Of a stretch of 64,000 nucleotides of DNA, positions 58,062-64,000 are shown piece by piece. The notes beneath the pieces were generated by a model. It saw only the letters and a program-made list of their open reading frames with translations. It did not search any database and was not told the DNA's origin. Origin of the DNA: JAICKN01 sp036489565 (lineage in GTDB: Bacteria > Acidobacteriota > Terriglobia > Terriglobales > Acidobacteriaceae); NCBI GenBank assembly GCA_036489565.1, contig DASXFN010000083.1, positions 8,120 to 72,119 of the forward strand. Reading direction: 5' to 3'. Positions within the stretch are counted from its first letter, which is position 1, and the number at the start of each line of letters is the position of its first letter. Both the position numbers and the translations under genes were made by a program.

Positions 58062-60779
58062 TTGATCGAACAGAGCGCATCCCACTATCGAATTCTGGAA
58101 AAACTTGGCGCGGGCGGCATGGGCGAGGTTTACAAGGCCGAGGACTCGCGGCTCAAGCGCTTTGTGGCGCTCAAATTCCTTCCTGAAGAACTTGCTCGGG
58201 GCGCTCAGGCGCTGGAACGATTCGAACGCGAAGCGCAGGCGGCTTCCGGCCTGAATCATCCCAATATCTGCACGATTTACGACATCGGCGAGCACCAGGG
58301 GCGGCACTTTATCGCAATGGAGTGCCTGGAAGGCGAAACGCTGAAGGACGCCATAGCCGCTGGCCGGCTGGAAACCGAACACACGCTCGATCTCTGCATC
58401 CAGATTGCCGACGCCCTCGACGCCGCACACCAAAAAGGTATCGTTCATCGCGACATCAAGCCAGCCAACATTTTCGTCACCTCGCGCGGACAAGCCAAAA
58501 TTCTTGATTTCGGTTTGGCAAAATTAACTGCGGCGGCGGGTTTCGGCGACGCAGGAGTGACGTTGCCATCTCCCTCAGCGGCAGGTGCCGCAACCATTGG
58601 TATTACCGCCGATAATCTCACCAGCCCAGGCGCGACTGTGGGCACCGTCGCCTACATGTCTCCAGAGCAGGCGCGCGGTGAACTTGTGGATGCCCGCACC
58701 GACCTGTTCAGCTTCGGCGTAGTTTTATACGAGATGGTGACCGGCCGCCAGCCCTTTGCCGGTAGCTCGACGGCGGTAATCTTCCACAAGATTCTGGCGG
58801 AAAATCCTCCGCCTGTAGCGCGGCTCGACCCCAACCTTCCGCCTGAGTTCGACCGCATCATCTCCAAATGTCTGGAAAAAGACCGCGATCTTCGGTATCA
58901 GGTGGCGTCCGAACTCCGCGCTGACCTGAAGCGCCTGAAGCGCGACACCAGTTCCGGACGTGTTGCGGCGGTTCAAGCGTCGCGGCCGGACACTCCTGCC
59001 GCCGTGGAGTCATCGCCCCGGCCGACGGTTGCGCCGGACTCCTCCGATTCCCGAATGGTCGCAGCCTTGGCCAGCCGCCACAAAAAGTCCTTGTTGGCGG
59101 GAGTGGGAGCTGCGCTCATCGCCACCGCCGTGCTCGCCTACCTGTCCCGGCCCACGCTGCCGTCGCCCTCGGTTTCTGGTTACACGCAACTCACCAATGA
59201 CGCACGGCCCAAGACTTTGTATGGCACCGACGGTGCGCGCCTTTATCTCAACGACGGGAATGCCGGGGCGGCACAAATGTCGGTGAACGGGGGAGACCCA
59301 ACGCCGGTTTCCATGAACACGCAAGGGGGTACATTCAGGGTCTTCAGCGTGTCGCCGGACGGATCAAGACAGCTGGCCGGGGAAATAAGTGGCCTGGCCG
59401 GCGCTTCCGCGCCTCTGTGGGCCATACCGACGTTAGGGGGCTCGCCCGTTCGCTTGGCGGATATCCAGGGCGGGAGTGGCGCATGGTCGCCGGACGGTCA
59501 AAGGCTGGCGTACACCAGCGATGACTCGCTCTACATGGCCAATGCCGACGGCACCGGCTCTCGGCTGTTGATCAATCTGCCGGGTCGGATTGCGTTTTCT
59601 GCGGATCTCCACACGGCGCCCGTGTGGTCGCCCGACGGTCAGGAAATTGCCCTGACCCTCAGCGATCCCAAAACGAACGTCAACCATCTCTGGGAGGTCT
59701 CGGCAGATGGCTCGAACCTACACTCCATGTTTGCCGGGTGGCATGAGAGGGCAGGCGAATGTTGCGGCGTATGGATGCCAGATGGCAACTATTTCGTTTT
59801 CGAGTCGCAAGGGCAAATTTGGGCCCGGCGCGAGACAAGCAGTTTTCTTCACACGGTAAGCCAGGAACCTGTCGAGCTCACGGCAGGAGCAGTTTCGTAT
59901 CGCTACCCGGAGCCAGGCAAAGACGGTAAAACGCTTTTTGCCGTGGCGGGCCTGCGGCGCGGAGAACTCGAGCGCTACGATGCTCAGCAAAAGACGGTTG
60001 AATCTTTTTTGGGAGGCATTTCGGCGCAGGACGTTGCTTTCGCGAAGGATGGAGAGTGGGTTGCCTACATTTCTTTTCCGGAAGAAACGCTGTGGCGAAG
60101 CAAACTGGACGGAACGGAAAAGATGCAACTCGCTTCTCCGCCGATCCACCCTGCTCTACCGCAGTGGTCAGCCGACGGGAAGAATATTATTTTTTACGAT
60201 CGGCAACCGAACGCGACGAGCCGCATTTATGAGGTTCCGGCCGCGGGCGGCGCTGCGCAACTGTTAATGCCTAACCAGAGCGGCCAGCAAGGCGATCCAT
60301 CACTCTCTCCAGATGGAAATTCGCTGGCCTTCGGCGGAGTTGGCGTGGGCCCTGCCACGATTCATATCCTGGACATGAAAACCCAGCAGGTCACCACGCT
60401 ACCTGACTCGCAGGGACTGTTTTCTCCGCGCTGGTCGCCGGATGGGCGATATCTGGCAGCTCTACACACCGATTCGAGCGGCTTGGCGCTCTTTGACTTC
60501 AAAACGCAGAAGTGGACGCCGCTGGTCAAAGGGCTGGTCGGCTATCCTTCATGGTCGCATGATGGCCGCTTTATTTATTTCCTGCGCATAATCACGAATC
60601 CGGGGGTTGATCGCGTGTCCGTCCTCGGCGGGAAAATCGAGCAGATTGTGGACCTGGAAAAATTTCAGATGACCGGCATTTACGGCTTCTGGCTCGGGCT
60701 TATGCCGAATGATGTGCCGCTGCTGCTGAAGGACGACGGCACTGAGGATGTCGTCAGGATGACCTGGCACCAGCCGTAG
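58062..60779 (+). CDS. serine/threonine protein kinase with C-terminal TolB-like beta-propeller
   Basis: A 905-residue membrane-spanning kinase. The kinase domain (residues 9-275) has Gly-rich GAGGMGEVY (16-24), Lys38, HRDIKPANI with Asp131, DFGLAKL with Asp149 and an insert before GTVAYMSPEQARGE. A linker and one TM helix (about 345-362) lead to a beta-propeller of WD40/TolB type with SPDG repeats (WSPDGQRLAYTSD, LSPDGNSLAFGG, WSPDGRYLAALH, WSHDGRFIYFL) to the end. Start TTG 58062 begins MIEQSASHYRILEKLG. The last 458 bp of the gene region are duplicated downstream. Confidence 0.93.
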   Translation: MIEQSASHYRILEKLGAGGMGEVYKAEDSRLKRFVALKFLPEELARGAQALERFEREAQAASGLNHPNICTIYDIGEHQGRHFIAMECLEGETLKDAIAAGRLETEHTLDLCIQIADALDAAHQKGIVHRDIKPANIFVTSRGQAKILDFGLAKLTAAAGFGDAGVTLPSPSAAGAATIGITADNLTSPGATVGTVAYMSPEQARGELVDARTDLFSFGVVLYEMVTGRQPFAGSSTAVIFHKILAENPPPVARLDPNLPPEFDRIISKCLEKDRDLRYQVASELRADLKRLKRDTSSGRVAAVQASRPDTPAAVESSPRPTVAPDSSDSRMVAALASRHKKSLLAGVGAALIATAVLAYLSRPTLPSPSVSGYTQLTNDARPKTLYGTDGARLYLNDGNAGAAQMSVNGGDPTPVSMNTQGGTFRVFSVSPDGSRQLAGEISGLAGASAPLWAIPTLGGSPVRLADIQGGSGAWSPDGQRLAYTSDDSLYMANADGTGSRLLINLPGRIAFSADLHTAPVWSPDGQEIALTLSDPKTNVNHLWEVSADGSNLHSMFAGWHERAGECCGVWMPDGNYFVFESQGQIWARRETSSFLHTVSQEPVELTAGAVSYRYPEPGKDGKTLFAVAGLRRGELERYDAQQKTVESFLGGISAQDVAFAKDGEWVAYISFPEETLWRSKLDGTEKMQLASPPIHPALPQWSADGKNIIFYDRQPNATSRIYEVPAAGGAAQLLMPNQSGQQGDPSLSPDGNSLAFGGVGVGPATIHILDMKTQQVTTLPDSQGLFSPRWSPDGRYLAALHTDSSGLALFDFKTQKWTPLVKGLVGYPSWSHDGRFIYFLRIITNPGVDRVSVLGGKIEQIVDLEKFQMTGIYGFWLGLMPNDVPLLLKDDGTEDVVRMTWHQP

Positions 60780-60860
60780 GGGGATCATCCTATGGCGGCG
60801 ATGGGCTGGCTTTCACCGCTTGATCGCGAAATTGGGGAACGTTCCGTCTGTCCCCAGGTT
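60403..60860 (+). repeat. duplication copy 1 (kinase 3' end plus downstream)
   Basis: Begins CTGACTCGCAGGGACTG inside the kinase gene and extends about 80 bp past its stop (to CGTCTGTCCCCAGGTT). The same gapless segment recurs at 61489-61946, an offset of exactly 1086 bp. Confidence 0.85.
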
Positions 60861-60942
60861 TCCCCCCCAGGTTTTCTTCCATGGTGCCACAGCGGCAGCC
60901 TGAAATTTTTTGACATAAACGGTAGGCGATTGGACGATATTC

Positions 60943-61179
60943 ATGCCTAATTGGTACCCGCGTCAAATAAAGTCGCTGTATTATTTCTTGATACTTGGGA
61001 TCATCTTATTGACCCTGGGTGTGGTCTGGACGTGTACCGGAAAGGCGAGCGCGCGCTATAGTTGGATCTACCGCTCCCAAGAACCGACTCAGTTTTGGTG
61101 GGTAGTCGCAATGTATTATCTCGGTGGCGTTCTCTTCATTGGAGTTTTCTTGTATTCGGTTTACGGACTTTCAAACTGA
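60943..61179 (+). CDS. hypothetical two-helix membrane protein
   Basis: A 78-residue protein with two hydrophobic segments (SLYYFLILGIILLTLGVVW, about residues 11-29, and WWVVAMYYLGGVLFIGVFLYS, about 52-72). No family recognised. The ribosome site is weak, so it could be a non-functional frame; the base composition is A/T-richer than the kinase gene. It sits between the two copies of the kinase tail duplication. Confidence 0.45.
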   Translation: MPNWYPRQIKSLYYFLILGIILLTLGVVWTCTGKASARYSWIYRSQEPTQFWWVVAMYYLGGVLFIGVFLYSVYGLSN

Positions 61180-61191
61180 GCCGATCTTCGG

Positions 61192-61313
61192 TGTTGGCGG
61201 GCTGGCCCACCCTTTCTCGATCTTACATTTGGTTTTAAGTTGAAATCGAAAAACTGAGGCTGCCCCACCCTTCGCGATTTTCGAAGGGTGAAGGGTGGGC
61301 CAGCCCGCCAACA
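61192..61313. repeat. 122-bp inverted-repeat element (REP-like)
   Basis: The two ends, TGTTGGCGGGCTGGCC (61192-61207) and its exact complement GGCCAGCCCGCCAACA (61298-61313), extend to a perfect 23-bp terminal inverted repeat. Between them lies a core that recurs at 62993-63067. Confidence 0.85.
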
Positions 61314-61359
61314 GAGACCGCCAAGTATGGGCAGATGGGAGTCCGGGTAAACAATACTA

Positions 61360-61488
61360 ATGAATATTAAAGAGGTAATAGAAAAGTACGCTGAAAATCC
61401 ATCTAGGCTAACTATTCGGACGTTCGTTGAGCCGGGAGAAACTCCAGAGACGTTCGTCCTCTTCGAGGGGGTAAGGTCACGCCCGTGG
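61360..61488 (+). pseudogene. truncated gene N-terminus before the duplicated kinase tail
   Basis: A 43-codon frame, MNIKEVIEKYAENPSRLTIR and on, reads like the start of a small soluble protein (IRTFVEPGETPETFVLFEG) but stops being coherent exactly where the duplicated segment begins (61489). No complete version is in the window and no ribosome site is clear. Confidence 0.45.
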
Positions 61489-61865
61489 CTGACTCGCAAG
61501 GATTGTTTTCTCCCCGTTGGTCACCGGATGGACGATATCTTGCGGCTCTGCACACCGATTCGAGCGGTCTGGCGCTCTTTGACTTCAAAACGCACAAGTG
61601 GACGACGCTGGTCAAAGGGCTGGTCGGCTATCCTTCATGGTCGCACGACGGCCGCTTTATTTATTTCATGCGCATAATCACGAATCCGGCGGTTGAGCGC
61701 GTATCCGTCCCCAGCGGAAAAATCGAGCAGATTGCGGACCTGGAAAAATTTCAGACGACCGGCATTTACGGCTTCTGGCTTGGCCTCACGCCGCAAGACG
61801 TGCCATTGCTGCTGAAGGACGCTGGCACTCAGGATGTCGTCAGGATGACCTGGCACCAGCCGTAG
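61485..61865 (+). pseudogene. duplicated C-terminal fragment of the kinase propeller
   Basis: A 126-residue open frame nearly identical to the last 125 residues of the kinase-propeller protein (DSQGLFSPRWSPDGRYLAAL, then WSHDGRFIYFMR and FWLGLTPQDVPLLLKDAG, ending MTWHQP). It has no kinase domain and no credible start, so it is a relic; the ORF has stayed open, with mostly conservative changes. Confidence 0.8.
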
Positions 61866-61946
61866 AGGGATCATCCTACGGCGGCGATGGGCTGGCTTTT
61901 ACCGCTTGATAACGAAATTGGGGAACGTTCCGTCTGTCCCCAGGTT
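61489..61946 (+). repeat. duplication copy 2
   Basis: Gapless second copy of 60403-60860; it contains the kinase tail relic and ends at the same CCAGGTT. Between 61947 and 62107 no gene is seen. Confidence 0.85.
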
Positions 61947-62107
61947 TTCCAGGTTTCAGGTTTTCCGTCGTCCCCAGGTTTTCGGGAAGTAGGAGCAAAA
62001 GTCATGGAGCAAAAGTCATAATGGTCCAGCTTTTCACCGGCCAGAGGCAGCCGCGGGTTATTAAGGTTGAGTTATACTCTGGCCGGAAAGCCGCCAGCAG
62101 TTTGCCT

Positions 62108-62142
62108 CCCACCCTTTCGCAAAATATGCGAAAAGGGTAGGG
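62108..62142. repeat. REP-like hairpin
   Basis: CCCACCCTTTCGCA (62108-62121) and TGCGAAAAGGGTAGGG (62127-62142) form a stem with small bulges; the CCCACCCTTTCG arm is shared with the other elements between 61 and 64 kb. Confidence 0.65.
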
Positions 62143-62252
62143 CACCCTCTCTAGGGATGGTGTTGGCGGAAACGAAAAGAAAGGCTGGGCCACCCGCCGG
62201 CAGACATTGCAGCGAAAAAAACGTGTAATGAAACGACAAAGGCTTGTAACTG

Positions 62253-62738
62253 ATGTCCAAAAAGACAGCAACGGTTCTGCGCAGGACAGTAACACCTTAT
62301 ATCGGTCAGACGCTGATTATCTTCATGTTCACTATATTTGTATCATGGGTAGCTTATACGAAACAGCAATGGGGACTCCTATGGTGTGCAGGACTAATCT
62401 GGCCATTGTGGGCTTCGTATATTTTGCTTTTCGGATTGAGATACAGAATCATCTGGAACGATGCGGGCATACTCATGCGTGCGAGTGGAGGCCCGGAGCG
62501 GCACATTGGATTTGATGAAATTACTGAAATCCGCTATGAGGTGGCGGGAGCAACGGAATTCTTAGCGCAATCCAGGCCATTTCGACGGATAGTTATTTTA
62601 GGGCGCAGGAGTGACCCAAAAACATTGATTGATATTTCGCTCTGCCACTTCCGAACTCAAGATATCAAAAATCTCATGAACGCAATTCGTGAGCGCAGAC
62701 CCGATATGACGATTCCTACGATTCCGTTTAATTTATGA
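62253..62738 (+). CDS. hypothetical membrane protein, PH-domain-like
   Basis: A 161-residue protein: two N-terminal transmembrane helices (about residues 17-35 and 42-63), then a soluble part (YRIIWNDAGILMRASGGPER, IGFDEITEIRYEV, RRIVILGRRSDPKTLIDISL) that resembles bacterial PH-like domains following TM pairs. The assignment is by pattern. An AAAGG lies 10 to 15 bases upstream of the ATG. It sits in a field of repeats. Confidence 0.55.
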   Translation: MSKKTATVLRRTVTPYIGQTLIIFMFTIFVSWVAYTKQQWGLLWCAGLIWPLWASYILLFGLRYRIIWNDAGILMRASGGPERHIGFDEITEIRYEVAGATEFLAQSRPFRRIVILGRRSDPKTLIDISLCHFRTQDIKNLMNAIRERRPDMTIPTIPFNL

Positions 62739-62782
62739 GAGGCTGATTAGATAGCCATGTCGGCTCCATACTGGCGGGTGGC

Positions 62783-62815
62783 CCAGCCTTTCGCGTTTTT
62801 TGCGAAGGCTGGGGT
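62783..62815. repeat. REP-like hairpin
   Basis: CCCAGCCTTTCGC and GCGAAGGCTGGGG pair with one bulge around a GTTTTTT loop. A related half-element (GAGGCTGCCC to GAAGGGTGG) follows at about 62881-62913. Confidence 0.65.
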
Positions 62816-62992
62816 AGTTCGTTTCGTCACGTCAAGTTGTTGTCCGCTAGGCGGGCGGGCCGATCTTTCCCACAAATTACTGAGGCTGCCCCCTTCACGG
62901 TTTTCGAAGGGTGGAATGCATCACACACGATCCCACGCGGGCAATCACGACAATGGGAATGTCTACCAGATCGCGAACGGGAAAGAGTCAAT

Positions 62993-63117
62993 CGGCGGGC
63001 TGGCCCACCCTTTCTCGATCTTACATTTGGTTTTAAGTTGAAATCGAAAAAACTGAGGCTGCCCCACCCCTTCGACTTCGCTCAGGGCAGGCTCTTCGCG
63101 ATTTTCGAAGGGTGGGT
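62993..63117. repeat. REP-like element, second copy of the 61192 core
   Basis: About 74 bp, from GGCGGGCTGGCCCACCCTTT to GAGGCTGCCCCACCC, match 61197-61270 with one extra A. An insert containing TTCGACTTCGCTCAGGGC follows, then CGCGATTTTCGAAGGGTGGG. The other bases between 62739 and 63179 hold no gene. Confidence 0.85.
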
Positions 63118-63179
63118 GAATCGAAATCAACCCTAACCGGTTGCCGCTCTGATTTTCATCTGTGCTGGTTGTTCTTCAT

Positions 63180-63682
63180 TCACAAGCACTGGTCCGGTTT
63201 CTCCAAAGGCATGATGGCGATAGCTGCTCCAGTCCCAGTGCCCCGGCTCCCGCGCTTCACTGGATTCTGATGCATATAGTTTAATTTTTCTGCGCGCTTG
63301 TGAGGATTCCATACTACAAAATCATAAAAGCTCCGCTGCCAAACGTGGTCGGCCTGTAACGCAGTCTCCCAGAGTCGCCCTTGTGCTGGGGAACGAGGGC
63401 TTCTGACAGCGCGCAAGAGCTTACGCGCGAAACGTTGTTTGAGGACTTGCATGACCGTGGAGGGATTGCCGCGCTCAGACTCACTGATGAGAAGGTGGAA
63501 GTGTTCGGGCATGATGACGTAGCCCACGACGATGAAATGATATTGGCGACGGACTTGTTCGAGGATTTCCAGAAACAGATCGGACGGCGAGAGGTTCCCA
63601 ATAGCGGACGCCGCTGGTAACAGCTAGAAGTAATGAAGTGCCGATAGCCGGAACCGTAGTATCGTTTGAGACCTTTGGGCAT
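63180..63682 (-). pseudogene. REP-associated tyrosine transposase (RAYT, Y1_Tnp), frameshifted
   Basis: A HUH/Y1 transposase of the IS200/IS605-related RAYT class. The N-terminal part MPKGLKRYYGSGYRHFITSS is in one frame. From about 63598 the continuation NLSPSDLFLEILEQVRR, VVGYVIMPEHFHLLISES, VMQVLKQRFARKLL and FYDFVVWNPHKRAEKLNYMH is in another, so one base is missing near TTGGGAACCTC. The HUH motif is HFH. It is flanked by REP-like elements at 62993-63117 and 63731-63811. Confidence 0.85.
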
Positions 63683-63730
63683 GGGACAATGTAGAACTTT
63701 ATGCGCTCGAGCGATGTGACGGATGAACAT

Positions 63731-63811
63731 TCCCACCCTTCGAAAACCGCGAAGGGTGGGGCAGCCTCAGTTAAACTTGGGGCGGGGGAAAGGGTGGGCC
63801 AGCCCGGCTAG
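63731..63811. repeat. REP-like element, inverted relative to the 62993 copy
   Basis: Begins with hairpin CCCACCCTTCG-aaaac-CGCGAAGGGTGGG (63732-63760), then GCAGCCTCAG and AAAGGGTGGGCCAGCCC. It has the opposite orientation to the element on the other side of the transposase. Confidence 0.8.
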
Positions 63812-63859
63812 GGAGTCTTTCCGCGTGTTACCCTCAATGCTGAATTCTCCGGAGGCAAA

Positions 63860-64000
63860 ATGTTCATTAAGAAGCGCGTGCTTGCGCTGTCTGGAATCCT
63901 TGCGATTGCAGCGTCAGCGGCGGGACAGAACACGGCTCCTGCGTCCGATCTATCGGCCGATGTTCAGCAGCAGTTGACCGCGCTAACCGAGACCTATAAG
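63860..64000 (+). CDS. exported protein, partial (C-terminus beyond window)
   Basis: The first 47 codons of a gene with GGAGG four bases before the ATG. A signal peptide (KKRVLALSGILAIAASAAGQ) is followed by SDLSADVQQQLTALTETYK. The family cannot be identified from this fragment. Confidence 0.75.
   Translation, partial: MFIKKRVLALSGILAIAASAAGQNTAPASDLSADVQQQLTALTETYK

Noticed and set aside
63180..63682. Two separate genes instead of one frameshifted transposase
   Set aside because: The two frames join into a continuous Y1 transposase at about 63598, and the second frame lacks its own start before the conserved region.

Overview
The window looks like a chromosomal segment of an Acidobacteriota member, probably class Terriglobia. 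This placement is inferred from gene content: a serine/threonine kinase fused to a TolB-like propeller, YXWGXW-repeat and Asn/His-rich secreted proteins, a PDZ-GAF-SpoIIE phosphatase, a CsgG-like protein, a Cys-motif/carboxypeptidase-regulatory-domain protein, and intergenic palindromic repeats. No rRNA gene is present to confirm it. Most of the window is ordinary core and metabolic DNA. Accessory DNA is concentrated at about 16.9-18.5 kb and 60.4-63.8 kb.

Layout. 0-3.3 kb: sugar catabolism (AraB-like kinase cut by the left edge, FucI/AraA-like isomerase, LacI regulator with a candidate operator). 3.5-7.4 kb: purM, recA, ddl. 7.5-16.6 kb: CsgG-like and Asn/His-rich exported proteins, arginase, asnS, a TIM-barrel isomerase, a DedA-like protein, CsbD and an MFS transporter. 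16.8-18.5 kb: tRNA-Ser and a three-gene cassette of unknown function that includes a Cas2/SinR-like protein. 18.5-23.6 kb: a Kbl-type enzyme, a YXWGXW protein, an MsbA-like ABC exporter and a DUF1810 protein. 23.6-27.4 kb: DUF177-rpmF-plsX, a divergent dienelactone hydrolase and fabD, with two palindromic operators between the last two. 29.6-33.6 kb: a four-gene overlapping operon (permease, ATPase, HlyD adaptor, TetR) arranged like the E. coli cecR-ybhGFSR genes. 33.7-37.3 kb: membrane PP2C phosphatase and a Cys-motif protein.

37.3-39.2 kb holds the most interesting regulatory unit. A promoter, a SAM-I-type riboswitch and an intrinsic terminator precede thrC and a CysO/MoaD-like sulfur carrier ending in GGSC rather than a free GG. 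39.2-44.2 kb is nitrate assimilation (nasA, narK-type transporter, mobA) with a divergent DUF7009 protein. 45.2-51.1 kb is a phenylalanine/tyrosine degradation operon (phenylalanine hydroxylase, HPPD, homogentisate dioxygenase, an unknown protein, fumarylacetoacetase). No recognisable maleylacetoacetate isomerase is present, and the unknown protein occupies that slot.

51.2-57.9 kb contains a GH5-like hydrolase, tRNA-Pro, nagA, a small hypothetical, and a sodium/solute symporter translationally coupled to an outer-membrane-like protein. 58-64 kb starts with the kinase-propeller gene. Its last 458 bp is duplicated 1086 bp downstream, next to a field of REP-like palindromes around a frameshifted REP-associated tyrosine transposase. 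The right edge cuts a gene for an exported protein.
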